Positions 1 to 9,030 of a stretch of 64,000 bases of DNA are shown in pieces; within the stretch, counting starts at the first letter, position 1, and each line of letters opens with the position of its first letter. Position numbers and translations under genes: made by a program. The notes under the pieces were generated by a model that saw only the letters and a list, made by a program, of their open reading frames with translations, was not told the DNA's origin and made no database searches. This stretch comes from Polynucleobacter meluiroseus (GTDB taxonomy: Bacteria > Pseudomonadota > Gammaproteobacteria > Burkholderiales > Burkholderiaceae). The stretch is from contig NZ_OANS01000001.1 in NCBI RefSeq assembly GCF_900205755.1, positions 124,001 through 188,000 of the forward strand, written 5' to 3'.

Positions 1-1274
1 TACTTCCTAACGGCCTGAAGTTAATTGTGCGAGAGGATCATCGCGCCCCCACCGTTGCCAGCATGATTTGGTACCGCGCGGGCTCAATGGATGAGTTCAA
101 TGGACGCACTGGTGTGGCCCACGTTTTAGAGCACATGATGTTTAAAGGCACTGACAAAGTTAAAACGGGAGAATTCTCCAAGCAGGTGGCGGCAATGGGT
201 GGACGAGAGAATGCGTTTACCTCGCGTGACTACACTGCTTTTTTCCAACAGGTTGAGCGGTCGAAGCTGAATGCGGTGCTCGAACTAGAAGCAGACCGCA
301 TGGCTCATCTCAATTTTGATGATGCAGAATTCTTAAAAGAGATTCAGGTGGTGATGGAAGAGCGCCGCTTGCGCACAGAAGACAATCCTAGCAGTCTGTT
401 GCATGAATCCTTGATGGCAAGTGCATTTATGAGTTCACCCTATCGTCACCCTGTCATTGGCTGGATGAATGATCTTGAGAATATGAAAGCAGAAGATGCG
501 CGCAATTGGTACCGCAGTTGGTATGCTCCCAATAACGCCACTGTGGTTATTAGTGGCGACGTTCAAGCAGAGGAAGTGTTCCGTAGTGTTGAAAAATATT
601 TCGGCCCTCTGTCTGCGCATGCATTGCCTGAGCGTAAACCACAAATAGAGCCAACCCAAAAAGGGATGAAGCAGGTCTTAGTTAAAGCACCCGCTGATAG
701 TACGCAGCTCACCATGGCATGGAAGGTACCCAAATTGGAAGCGGGTCAATTGGAGGACTACGAGCCTTATGCGCTGGAATTGTTGGGGGCGGTGTTGGAT
801 GGTTATGACAACGCCCGCTTAAATCGTAACTTAGTGAAGCAAGAGCGGGTAGTTGATAGTGTTGGCGTTGACTACGACATGATCTCTCGAGGTCCTGCCT
901 TATTCACGGTGAGTGTCAGTCTAGCTAAAGGCAAAACAGTTGCACAGGCTCAGGCAAGTATTCAGAAAGCTTTGAAGGAAGTGGCGGATCAAGGCGTCTT
1001 GGACTCTGAATTAAAGCGCATCAAGGTACGCATTCTTTCTGGGCAAATTTATAAGCGGGACTCTATATTTGGGCAGGCAATGGAAATTGGTACGACTGAA
1101 ATGTCGGGATTTTCTTGGCGTGACATCGATCCCATTTTGGAGAGAATGCAAACCATTACCCCGGAGCAAGTTCAAGCAGTGGCAAAAAAATATTTAGTGG
1201 ATGACAGGCTGACCATTGGTGTGCTCGATCCCCAAGCGCGTAAAACCAGCACTTCTGAAAAGGTGGGTAAATGA
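1..1274 (+). CDS. M16 family zinc peptidase, catalytic member (5' end cut by window)
   Basis: Zinc-dependent M16 (pitrilysin/insulinase) peptidase. The reading frame is open from base 3 and the first visible residues, LPNGLKLIVRE, already belong to the conserved N-terminal beta-sheet, so the true start, and any signal peptide, lies upstream of the window. The inverted zinc motif HVLEH is encoded at 120-134. The VMEERR segment about 76 residues later supplies the likely third zinc ligand, followed by the usual C-terminal M16 half. The gene overlaps the next one by four bases (ATGA), so the two are probably translationally coupled. The second protein lacks the zinc motif, so this one should be the active subunit of a heterodimer. 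The physiological substrate is unknown; family members degrade peptides in the periplasm. Confidence 0.93.
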   Translation, partial: LPNGLKLIVREDHRAPTVASMIWYRAGSMDEFNGRTGVAHVLEHMMFKGTDKVKTGEFSKQVAAMGGRENAFTSRDYTAFFQQVERSKLNAVLELEADRMAHLNFDDAEFLKEIQVVMEERRLRTEDNPSSLLHESLMASAFMSSPYRHPVIGWMNDLENMKAEDARNWYRSWYAPNNATVVISGDVQAEEVFRSVEKYFGPLSAHALPERKPQIEPTQKGMKQVLVKAPADSTQLTMAWKVPKLEAGQLEDYEPYALELLGAVLDGYDNARLNRNLVKQERVVDSVGVDYDMISRGPALFTVSVSLAKGKTVAQAQASIQKALKEVADQGVLDSELKRIKVRILSGQIYKRDSIFGQAMEIGTTEMSGFSWRDIDPILERMQTITPEQVQAVAKKYLVDDRLTIGVLDPQARKTSTSEKVGK

Positions 1275-2611
1275 ATCAGCCGCTTAAATCCGCTGCTATA
1301 GCGACCATTCTTTTTATTGGGGTTATGTCTGGCGCTAATGCCATCTTACCGATTGAGCAGCTTGACTCCTTCAAGGGCGCAAAGGCCTATTTGGTTCAGA
1401 CCAAAGCGCTGCCAATGGTAGATATCGAAGTGAGTGTTGATGCTGGCGACCGATACGACACCAGCACTAAGAGTGGCTTAGCCACCATGACAGCGCAATT
1501 AATGAAATACGGTACCCGCTCAGACAAGGCGACTTTGACCGAGGCGCAGATTGCCGATGAGATTGCTGATCTAGGCGCCAATATCAGTTTCTCTGTCACT
1601 GGTGAACGTGCAATCCTGCGGATACGTAGTTTGAGTAGAAAAGATTTGCGAGAGCGTGCAGTAAGGTTGGCCGCAACCATGTTGAGTAGCCCTAACTACG
1701 ATGCCAAAATATTGGCCCGCGAAAAGCAAAGAATGACCGCCGCTTTATTGGAGGCTGAAACCAAGCCAGAGGCAGTGCTCGAACGGAATTTCAGAAAATC
1801 TGTCTACGGCAATTATCCTTTGGCCCTCTCACCTACGGTGCAATCCGTAGCCAATGTGAGTGTGTCCGATTTAAAGCAATTTCATCAACAGTTTTATCGG
1901 GGTGATCGCATGATAGTCAGCATGGTCGGTGACTTGAGTGCTGCGGAAGCCACTGAAATTGTGCATACCTTATTACAAAATATTCCGCAGATTGCCTCAG
2001 GCATTCCGCAGCTGCCTGAGTTTGAGCGTTCACCGGTAGAGCCCTTAAGTCAAAGAGAGATACAGATTCCTTTTGATTCTCAGCAAGTGCACATTGCGAT
2101 GGGTATGACGGCAATCACGCGCAACAACCCAGATTACTTCCCCTTAATTGTTGGTAATTATGTCCTAGGTGGAGGTGGCTTTGTATCGCGTCTCATGGCT
2201 GAAGTACGAGAGAAGCGTGGGCTTGCCTACAGCGTATTTAGCTACTTTGCACCCGGCAAAGAGGTTGGTATCTTTGAGGCGGGACTGCAAACTAAAAATG
2301 ATCAGGCGACTTTAGCACTCGAAATCATGAACACCACGATTGCGAAATTCATTGCAGATGGTCCGACCTCCGCAGAGCTTACTGCAGCCAAATCAAACCT
2401 CATGAACGGGTACCCCTTAAGAATTGATAACAATCGTAAATTGCTGGATAACGTATCTGCGATCGCTTGGTACGATTTACCTCTCGACACAATGGAAACA
2501 TGGACCAGTAAAGTGGAGTCAGTAACTCAGGAGCAGGTCAAGGCTGCATTTCAGCAGTATCTTGCAATCGATCGTATGAAAATTGTGCTTGTGGGGGCGA
2601 AAAATAATTAA
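1271..2611 (+). CDS. M16 family peptidase-like protein, non-catalytic partner
   Basis: 446 residues. It begins with a Sec-type signal peptide (hydrophobic stretch about residues 8-20, cleavage likely after SGANA), so the mature protein is probably periplasmic. The M16 fold is recognisable, including the late segment GGGGFVSRLMAEVREKRGLAYS that shapes the substrate chamber in this family; the first part of the fold corresponds to GLATMTAQLMKYGT, where active members carry HxxEH and this one does not. It therefore resembles the inactive subunit of paired bacterial M16 peptidases. The start ATG overlaps the stop of the upstream active homologue. The 3' end overlaps the possible rsmD start region. 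Confidence 0.92.
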   Translation: MNQPLKSAAIATILFIGVMSGANAILPIEQLDSFKGAKAYLVQTKALPMVDIEVSVDAGDRYDTSTKSGLATMTAQLMKYGTRSDKATLTEAQIADEIADLGANISFSVTGERAILRIRSLSRKDLRERAVRLAATMLSSPNYDAKILAREKQRMTAALLEAETKPEAVLERNFRKSVYGNYPLALSPTVQSVANVSVSDLKQFHQQFYRGDRMIVSMVGDLSAAEATEIVHTLLQNIPQIASGIPQLPEFERSPVEPLSQREIQIPFDSQQVHIAMGMTAITRNNPDYFPLIVGNYVLGGGGFVSRLMAEVREKRGLAYSVFSYFAPGKEVGIFEAGLQTKNDQATLALEIMNTTIAKFIADGPTSAELTAAKSNLMNGYPLRIDNNRKLLDNVSAIAWYDLPLDTMETWTSKVESVTQEQVKAAFQQYLAIDRMKIVLVGAKNN

Positions 2612-3242
2612 GCCTTCAAAATCTATCAGTGGCGCAAGTGCTAAGCAGTTGAAAGAGCCTCCAAAAAAGGTACGCATTATTGGAGGTATTTGGCGCAGTC
2701 GTTTGCTCAGCGTATTGGATTTGCCAGGCTTGCGCCCAAGCACAGACCGGATTCGTGAAACCTTATTTAATTGGCTTGGACAAGACTTAAGGGGACTGAG
2801 CTGCCTCGATTTATTTGCTGGGACTGGGGCTTTGGGTTTTGAGGCGGCGTCACGTCACGCCCAATCCGTTACCCTGCTGGAAAAAAATAAGAAGGCGCAT
2901 GCCCATCTTTTAAATAGTTTTGCCGCCTTGCAATCCACGCCGGCCCCTGGGCAAGTGCACATCCTGCATCAGGATAGCGTGGCTTTTTTAAAGCAGCAAG
3001 CGGATTACTCTAGCAACCTTATCTTTGTTGATCCGCCTTTTCAGGAGGAAGATTTGCTTGAGCGCGCACTGACTGAGGCAGGACGCATCTGCGATGACCG
3101 TGCTGGCGGGGGCATTTATGTCGAATTTCCGGCTAATCGCCTTCTTGAGGATGTGGAAGCCTTATTGCCTGAGTGGTATTGCACTAAATACCTAGAGGCG
3201 GGTCAGGTAAAAGCTTGTCTCTTTCGTTCGAGAAGAGACTAA
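2583..3242 (+). CDS. rsmD: 16S rRNA (guanine966-N2)-methyltransferase RsmD
   Basis: SAM-dependent enzyme that methylates G966 of 16S rRNA in the small ribosomal subunit. The conserved start of the fold, VRIIGGIWRSR, and the RPSTDRIRETLFNWL segment precede motif I (LDLFAGTGALGFEA). The catalytic NPPF/DPPF-type motif reads FVDPPF. The start is uncertain: no ATG lies in frame before the conserved region. The earliest option is the TTG at 2583 given here, inside the upstream gene; TTG at 2589 or 2649, or a rare ATA/ATT at 2604-2609 placed behind the GGGGGCG stretch at 2593-2599, are alternatives. Its place before coaD is usual for betaproteobacteria. Function is secure, only the N-terminus is open. 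Confidence 0.9.
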   Translation: MCLWGRKIIKPSKSISGASAKQLKEPPKKVRIIGGIWRSRLLSVLDLPGLRPSTDRIRETLFNWLGQDLRGLSCLDLFAGTGALGFEAASRHAQSVTLLEKNKKAHAHLLNSFAALQSTPAPGQVHILHQDSVAFLKQQADYSSNLIFVDPPFQEEDLLERALTEAGRICDDRAGGGIYVEFPANRLLEDVEALLPEWYCTKYLEAGQVKACLFRSRRD

Positions 3243-3263
3243 ACTCTTACCTACCGCTTTTGA

Positions 3264-4074
<811 letters not shown>

Positions 4075-4085
4075 AGTAGAGCTAG

Positions 4086-4679
4086 TTAATGCACTTTGGA
4101 GTGAAGCTCAAGCATCGCTGCCTGGCTATCACCCTTTAAAAACAAGGGCAATATTTTTAAACCACTTTCAATGCTCGCAACAATTTGTGACTGCTCGGCT
4201 TTTAGGGGTCTGCGCAAGACGTAATCAGCCACCTCCATGGCTCGGCCGTCACCAGCCAGATCACGCGGGTGGCCGATACCTAAGCGCAGCCGCCAGTAGT
4301 CAGGGGTACCCAAATGGGCTTGTATATCCTTAAGACCATTGTGACCGCCGGTGCCGCCACCTAGCTTAATACGGGCGGTGCCAGGCTTGAGGTCAAGTTC
4401 ATCCTGAATCACCAAAATATCTTTTGGCGCAATGTGATGAAAGCGGGCAAGTGCACCTACTGCCTGCCCACTGAGATTCATATATGTGTTTGGCTTGAGC
4501 AAAAAGAGGTCTTCACCTTCCCACTTCGCCTTTGCCACCTTGCCACTAAAGCGCTTTTCAGATTCAAAACGGGCGCCTAGTTCTTTGGCGAGGGCGTCCA
4601 CAAACCAGAAGCCCGCATTGTGCCGATCTTCTAGATGCTCTTCGCCCGGATTGCCGAGGCCAACAATTAATTTAGTCAT
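4086..4679 (-). CDS. pth: peptidyl-tRNA hydrolase (Pth)
   Basis: Releases tRNA from peptidyl-tRNA that drops off the ribosome. 197 residues, the standard length. The N-terminal signature KLIVGLGNPG, the catalytic histidine in DRHNAGF, the FLLKPNTYMNLSGQAV segment and the QDELDL-to-GGGTGGHNGLK region are all present. It lies downstream of rplY on the same strand, a pairing conserved in many proteobacteria. A hairpin followed by a T-run lies between the two (4711-4738), so pth probably depends partly on read-through or on its own promoter. Confidence 0.97.
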   Translation of the reverse strand: MTKLIVGLGNPGEEHLEDRHNAGFWFVDALAKELGARFESEKRFSGKVAKAKWEGEDLFLLKPNTYMNLSGQAVGALARFHHIAPKDILVIQDELDLKPGTARIKLGGGTGGHNGLKDIQAHLGTPDYWRLRLGIGHPRDLAGDGRAMEVADYVLRRPLKAEQSQIVASIESGLKILPLFLKGDSQAAMLELHSKVH

Positions 4680-4710
4680 GATTAAGGCTCAAGGATAAGA
4701 GTATTTGCGC

Positions 4711-4738
4711 AAAAAAGAAAACCCGCCGATAAGCGGGT
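4711..4738 (-). terminator. intrinsic terminator/attenuator after rplY
   Basis: On the minus strand the sequence forms a six-base-pair GC-rich stem (ACCCGC/GCGGGT, plus-strand 4721-4726 and 4733-4738) with a six-base loop, followed directly by TTTTCTTTTTT. It sits between the rplY stop and the pth start, and fits partial termination of the rplY transcript. Confidence 0.75.
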
Positions 4739-4769
4739 CTTCTCGAATACAAACTACAAGACTGCTAAA

Positions 4770-5405
4770 TCATTTAGCCTTATCTTTTGCAGCTTCAGCA
4801 GGAGCGGCAGCCGCAGGCGCTGCCTCAGTATCCGCAGCCTTGACTGTTGGGATACGTGCATTAGCCAATACTGGATTCTCTTGCTCGATGTGCAATACCA
4901 AGCTCACACCTTTTGGCAAAGTGAGATCCTTAGCATGAATACCATGACCTACTTCAATGGCGCCTAAGTCCACTTCAATGAACTCTGGCAAGTCTGCTGG
5001 TAAGCAAGACACTTCCAATTCGGTAGCAATATGGCTTACGAGGGCGCCTTGCAACTTCACGGCAGCAGAGTTCTCTGCATTGGTAAAGTGCAATGGCACG
5101 CGCATATGGACTTTCTCAGACGCGGATACGCGCTGAAAGTCAATGTGCAAAACCAATGGTTTAAATGGATGCATCTGGTAGTCGCGGAGCAACACTTTTT
5201 GTGCTTTACCGGCGATTTCTAGATCAAGGATGGATGAGTGGAATGCTTCCTTGCGGAGAGCATGAAACAGTGCGTTGTGATCCAACTCAATCGCTACGGC
5301 CGCTTCTTTGCTACCGTAGATAATTCCCGGAGTTTTACCGGAGTTGCGCAGACGGCGGCTCGCACCCGTTCCCTGTACGCTTCTTTCAAAGGCTACTACT
5401 TTCAT
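4770..5405 (-). CDS. rplY: 50S ribosomal protein L25, long Ctc form
   Basis: 5S rRNA-binding protein of the large subunit. At 211 residues it is the long (Ctc/TL5) form: an N-terminal L25 domain (about 1-95, with [15 protein letters not shown]) followed by the beta-rich C-terminal domain (about 100-185), then an Ala/Glu/Lys-rich tail ([15 protein letters not shown]). It lies downstream of prs and upstream of pth, an arrangement common in betaproteobacteria. A GGGA ribosome binding site is found about 9 bases before the ATG on the minus strand. Confidence 0.96.
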   Translation of the reverse strand: MKVVAFERSVQGTGASRRLRNSGKTPGIIYGSKEAAVAIELDHNALFHALRKEAFHSSILDLEIAGKAQKVLLRDYQMHPFKPLVLHIDFQRVSASEKVHMRVPLHFTNAENSAAVKLQGALVSHIATELEVSCLPADLPEFIEVDLGAIEVGHGIHAKDLTLPKGVSLVLHIEQENPVLANARIPTVKAADTEAAPAAAAPAEAAKDKAK

Positions 5406-5462
5406 ATTGAATTCCCAAAATTAAGGTTAATTTCCGTTCGCGACCAAACAGAAAAGCCTTTG

Positions 5463-5468
5463 ATTATA
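5463..5468 (-). promoter_or_regulatory. possible -10 box for rplY
   Basis: The minus strand reads TATAAT about 58 bases upstream of the rplY start, in the prs-rplY gap. No convincing -35 box accompanies it (GGCTGT at a 17-base spacing), so the promoter assignment rests on the perfect -10 hexamer alone. Confidence 0.35.
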
Positions 5469-5511
5469 TCTTGGGATTGCCAATCACAGCCTACAAAAGA
5501 TCTAAAAATTA

Positions 5512-5543
5512 GCAAAAACTAGGCAAAACGAACTATTTTGGCC
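5512..5543 (-). terminator. weak hairpin and T-run directly after prs
   Basis: Immediately after the prs stop, the minus strand can pair GGCCAAAA with TTTTGCC (one bulged C, seven-base loop), followed by TAGTTTTTGC. The stem is AT-rich and imperfect, so this is a weak terminator or attenuator at best. Confidence 0.4.
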
Positions 5544-6500
5544 TTATTCAGCAAAAAGGGACATCACTGAGTCGCCCTTGCTAATGCGAGAAAGGGTCTC
5601 CGCCAAAATGGGAGCAACGGTTAATTGCCGAATTTTAGATACCTGCATCGCTTCTGGGGTCAGCGGGATGGTATCGGTTACCACTAATTCGTCTAATTGT
5701 GAGGCGGCGATTCTGGCAACGGCTCCGCCGGAGAGTACGGCATGGGTACAGTAAGCAGTAACGGCCTTAGCGCCACGCGCTTTAAGCGCTTCAGCAGCCT
5801 TACAGAGCGTTCCACCCGTATCAATGATGTCATCCATGATGACGCAATGCCGGCCTTCCACTTCGCCGATGAGATGCATGACTTCAGAAACATTTGCTTT
5901 AGGGCGGCGCTTATCAATAATCGCCAAATCCGTGCCTAACTGTTTTGCCATGGCACGAGCGCGTACGACCCCACCAATATCTGGAGAAACAATAATGAGG
6001 TCTTTCTGGGTTTTTTGGGCCTCTAGATCGGCCAGCAAAACGGGGGACGCGTAAATGTTATCTACTGGGATATCAAAAAAGCCCTGAATTTGGTCCGCAT
6101 GAAGGTCCATCGTCAATACCCGCTCAATGCCAGCGACCGATTGAAGCATGTTCGCAACAATTCTGGCGGAGATCGCAACCCGGGCCGAGCGTGGCCGACG
6201 ATCTTGTCTAGCGTATCCAAAGTAAGGGATCACTGCGGTTATGCGCCCCGCCGATGCTCGTTTTAGCGCATCAATCATGATCATGAGTTCCATCAAATTG
6301 TCATTGGTAGGCGCGCAGGTCGACTGGATGACAACGATATTCTTACCCCGAACATTCTCTTGAATCTCTACTTGAATTTCTCCATCGGAGAAGCGCCCTA
6401 CAAAGGCTTTGCCCATGGGGAGATTGAGTTCTTTGGCAACAGCTTGGGCCAAAACTGGATTTGCATTGCCAGTAAATAGGGTAAGCGGTTCAGGATTCAT
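5544..6500 (-). CDS. prs: ribose-phosphate pyrophosphokinase (PRPP synthase)
   Basis: Makes PRPP from ribose 5-phosphate and ATP for purine, pyrimidine, NAD, His and Trp synthesis. 318 residues, normal for class I enzymes. Visible signatures are the N-terminal [12 protein letters not shown] and [16 protein letters not shown] segments, the flexible-loop [12 protein letters not shown] region, the metal-binding [12 protein letters not shown] and the PRPP-binding loop [13 protein letters not shown]. The gene follows tRNA-Gln and ispE on the same strand, as in other Burkholderiaceae. Confidence 0.98.
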   Translation of the reverse strand: MNPEPLTLFTGNANPVLAQAVAKELNLPMGKAFVGRFSDGEIQVEIQENVRGKNIVVIQSTCAPTNDNLMELMIMIDALKRASAGRITAVIPYFGYARQDRRPRSARVAISARIVANMLQSVAGIERVLTMDLHADQIQGFFDIPVDNIYASPVLLADLEAQKTQKDLIIVSPDIGGVVRARAMAKQLGTDLAIIDKRRPKANVSEVMHLIGEVEGRHCVIMDDIIDTGGTLCKAAEALKARGAKAVTAYCTHAVLSGGAVARIAASQLDELVVTDTIPLTPEAMQVSKIRQLTVAPILAETLSRISKGDSVMSLFAE

Positions 6501-6557
6501 GGGGTATTTGGATTAGATAGGGAGTTAAATTGGTCATTTATTCTCATCCAAAGTATT

Positions 6558-6634
6558 TGGCAGGGGAAGAAGGATTCGAACCTTCGCATGCTGGAATCAA
6601 AATCCAGTGCCTTAACCAGCTTGGCGATTCCCCT
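6558..6634 (-). tRNA. tRNA-Gln(TTG)
   Basis: On the minus strand the 77-base gene begins AGGGGAATCGCC and ends TTCCCCT-G-CCA, with CCA encoded. The acceptor stem (AGGGGAA/TTCCCCT) pairs over seven positions, the D stem is GCC/GGC, the anticodon stem CTGGA/TCCAG frames a TTTTGAT loop with anticodon TTG, and the T arm is GAAGG-TTCGAAT-CCTTC. A weak A1-U72 end pair is usual for glutamine tRNAs. It lies between ispE and prs and is probably processed from their common transcript. Confidence 0.97.
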
Positions 6635-6639
6635 ACAGC

Positions 6640-7521
6640 TTACTCTGAAGAGATCAAATTGTAAGCGGGATTTTTATTTAGCCCCCCAACAACTCGTCCC
6701 ACCCATCCTTTTGGAAGATTTTGCAAATGATTTTCTAGGTTCGCGAGGTCTGTCTTAGGGTCTAAGGCAGTAAATACGCTACTTCCGGAACCAGACATGC
6801 GCGGCGTTGAACCCGGTAATGTCTGACTAATCCAATCTAATGCATGCTTCACTTCAGGACATATGCGCACCGCAACTGTTTGACAATCATTCGTCTGATT
6901 TAATAGTGGCGATGCAACAAAGCCATCTATTGTAATCGGAGCGCGATCCCGGGTCAATTCCGGGTCTTGAAAAATCAAAGCAGTGGCAATCGCCTGATTG
7001 GGAAAAATCACCAAAAAGTTCTGTAATTCCAGAGAGATAGCCTGCATTTTCTCTCCAATACCTTCAACAAATGCATTGCTACCAAAAATGAAAAAAGGTA
7101 CATCAGCACCCAGACTTAAGCCCAATCTGCATAGGGTAGCCTGATCCAAGTTGAGATGCCAAAGCTGATTTAAGCCAATGAGAGTGGCGGCCGCATCTGA
7201 AGAGCCCCCACCAAGTCCGGCACCCATCGGTATGTTTTTCTGCAGGCGGATTTCAACACCGGTGCGGACACCGCAATACGCTTTAATTAGTTGGGCAGCC
7301 CGCACCACGAGATCACTTTCTGCAGGCACGCCAGGAATAGGATCGATCCGCCGAATTTCATTTTCAGGAATGAGTTTAAGGTTAAGTACATCGCACCAAT
7401 CGATGAGTTGGAAGGCTGACTGGAGTAAGTGATAGCCGTCAGCGCGACGCCCAACAATGTGTAGAAATAGGTTTAACTTGGCTGGGGTATGCAGCTCCAG
7501 AGTGTGTCCAACGTCAGTCAT
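6640..7521 (-). CDS. ispE: 4-diphosphocytidyl-2-C-methyl-D-erythritol kinase (IspE)
   Basis: GHMP kinase of the MEP isoprenoid pathway; phosphorylates the 2-hydroxyl of CDP-methylerythritol. 293 residues from the chosen ATG. Motifs: PAKLNLFLHIVGRRADGYH at the N-terminus, the GHMP ATP-binding loop PMGAGLGGGSSDAA around residue 100, and the C-terminal RMSGSGSSVF segment. The ATG at 7521 is preferred over the TTG at 7533; it overlaps the upstream stop by eight bases. It follows the LolB-domain gene, matching the lolB-ispE order in relatives. Confidence 0.96.
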   Translation of the reverse strand: MTDVGHTLELHTPAKLNLFLHIVGRRADGYHLLQSAFQLIDWCDVLNLKLIPENEIRRIDPIPGVPAESDLVVRAAQLIKAYCGVRTGVEIRLQKNIPMGAGLGGGSSDAAATLIGLNQLWHLNLDQATLCRLGLSLGADVPFFIFGSNAFVEGIGEKMQAISLELQNFLVIFPNQAIATALIFQDPELTRDRAPITIDGFVASPLLNQTNDCQTVAVRICPEVKHALDWISQTLPGSTPRMSGSGSSVFTALDPKTDLANLENHLQNLPKGWVGRVVGGLNKNPAYNLISSE

Positions 7522-8995
7522 TCGGATTATCAAAGACTAGGCGAATGTCGATAGTGCCGATGTTTGAACTGCGGGTCATCGTCAGTTTTTCCAGGCGATT
7601 GGTGGCATTCCAGAGGTATTGCAGAATCCAACCGTCTTGCGTAATTTGGTTTACCTGACCCTCTGAATTTCTTTCGATGCTCGCGGTGCTTCCAGGACGC
7701 GCTTGACCCCTTAGCCAATCAGATAAACCCCTTGCTGGCAGCGGTAACCCCAGAGTATTTTGTATCAAGGTGTCCGCGTCTACTGCTGTGGTGATTTTTC
7801 CGTCACGCTCTAGTGAGGCGCTACTTGGCTTAATAGTGATTTTTGCCACCGAGCCACCCATTGGGTTACGGATTTCCAGGACATCTACTAAGGCAGCTTG
7901 AGTCAAGGTAAAGCCACCAGAACCGCCTTGATTTTTACTTTCTGTGACACCTGTTACTCTGACAGCAAAACGGCCATCCCAATTGCCGCTAGGAGCTTCG
8001 TTTGTTTGGCCCCAAGCAGGTTTTAAGCGTTGGATAGTGGCTTCTAGCGTCACATTATTCGCATCCAGTTTTTGACCTTCACGCCATACCGCTTCAGCCT
8101 CTTGTGCTTGACCCATGGCCCAAAGGACCTCTCCCAAGTGGGCCGCAATATCTGCTTCGGGTTTTTGCTTGTAGGCTTGACGCAATTGGGTTTGAGCTAA
8201 AGCGTTATTGCCCATGCGGAAATTGACCCAACCTAAGCTATCCAGGATAAAACTGTCATTCGGCGAAAGTAGATGAGCCTTACTAATGAGCTGAAATGCT
8301 TCAGGCAAGTTTTTATTACGATCTGCTAATGAGTAACCCAAGGCATTGAGTGCGTTTGGATCATTTGGGTGGGTCAGCAGGATGGTGCGCAAGGTTTTTT
8401 CCATTACTTGGAAATAACCCATTTTTTCTGCAGCCATGGCATAGGTATAGAGTATTCCAGGATCTTTTGGCGGGGGCTTGATTGCGGAAACAATGGCATA
8501 AAAAGCACGTAAGGCTTCTGTTTCATCATTGGCATTGGCAAGCAGGCCTTGAATTTGCTTTAGCGTAGCCGTGCGTTGCACGGGGGTTTCTTGATTCAGC
8601 AAATTAATCGCTGGCTCCACCGCTTCTGACCAGCGTTGATTAATCAGTAATAAGGTAACAAGCACTTCTTTCGGCTTAGTGTCAGATGTCCCAGCTAAGC
8701 TTGACCATGTTTGGGCTGCCTCAAGTGCTAAATTAGGAGAGTTCGCTGTGATGGCAATTTCCATCGCACGCTGCGCTAAGCGGGGATCGTTGAGCTCGCG
8801 CGCTAGTTCCAGATACGTTCCATAAGCTAGGCCAGCCTCACCGCGCTGCATCGCAATTTCTGAAGCTAATATTCCAAAAACTGCTTCGCCTGTTTCTAAA
8901 CTATTTGTTTTGGCGCTCACGCTCGATAATCCAACTCCTAACCAAATAGTGGTCAATAGGACTCGAAACAAGTACCGAAGTGCATTTCTGTTCAT
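7514..8995 (-). CDS. TPR protein fused to a LolB-type lipoprotein-insertion domain
   Basis: 493 residues. A Sec signal peptide occupies residues 1-28 (hydrophobic core LLTTIWLGVG, cleavage likely after SSVSA). Residues about 40-325 are helical with tetratricopeptide repeats (NDPNALNALGYSLADR, NDSFILDSLGWVNFRMG). Residues about 338-493 match LolB, the outer-membrane receptor that accepts lipoproteins from LolA: GNWDGRFAVRV, a central DALxIRNPMG-like strand and GLPLPARGLSDWLRG. In relatives a TPR protein gene and lolB are usually separate; here they form one frame. No cysteine exists anywhere in the protein, so it cannot carry the lipid anchor of canonical LolB. ispE follows with an overlap. 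Confidence 0.85.
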   Translation of the reverse strand: MNRNALRYLFRVLLTTIWLGVGLSSVSAKTNSLETGEAVFGILASEIAMQRGEAGLAYGTYLELARELNDPRLAQRAMEIAITANSPNLALEAAQTWSSLAGTSDTKPKEVLVTLLLINQRWSEAVEPAINLLNQETPVQRTATLKQIQGLLANANDETEALRAFYAIVSAIKPPPKDPGILYTYAMAAEKMGYFQVMEKTLRTILLTHPNDPNALNALGYSLADRNKNLPEAFQLISKAHLLSPNDSFILDSLGWVNFRMGNNALAQTQLRQAYKQKPEADIAAHLGEVLWAMGQAQEAEAVWREGQKLDANNVTLEATIQRLKPAWGQTNEAPSGNWDGRFAVRVTGVTESKNQGGSGGFTLTQAALVDVLEIRNPMGGSVAKITIKPSSASLERDGKITTAVDADTLIQNTLGLPLPARGLSDWLRGQARPGSTASIERNSEGQVNQITQDGWILQYLWNATNRLEKLTMTRSSNIGTIDIRLVFDNPND

Positions 8996-9030
8996 AAGCG
9001 TATTCTAATCTCTGAATCTACAATCCATTT

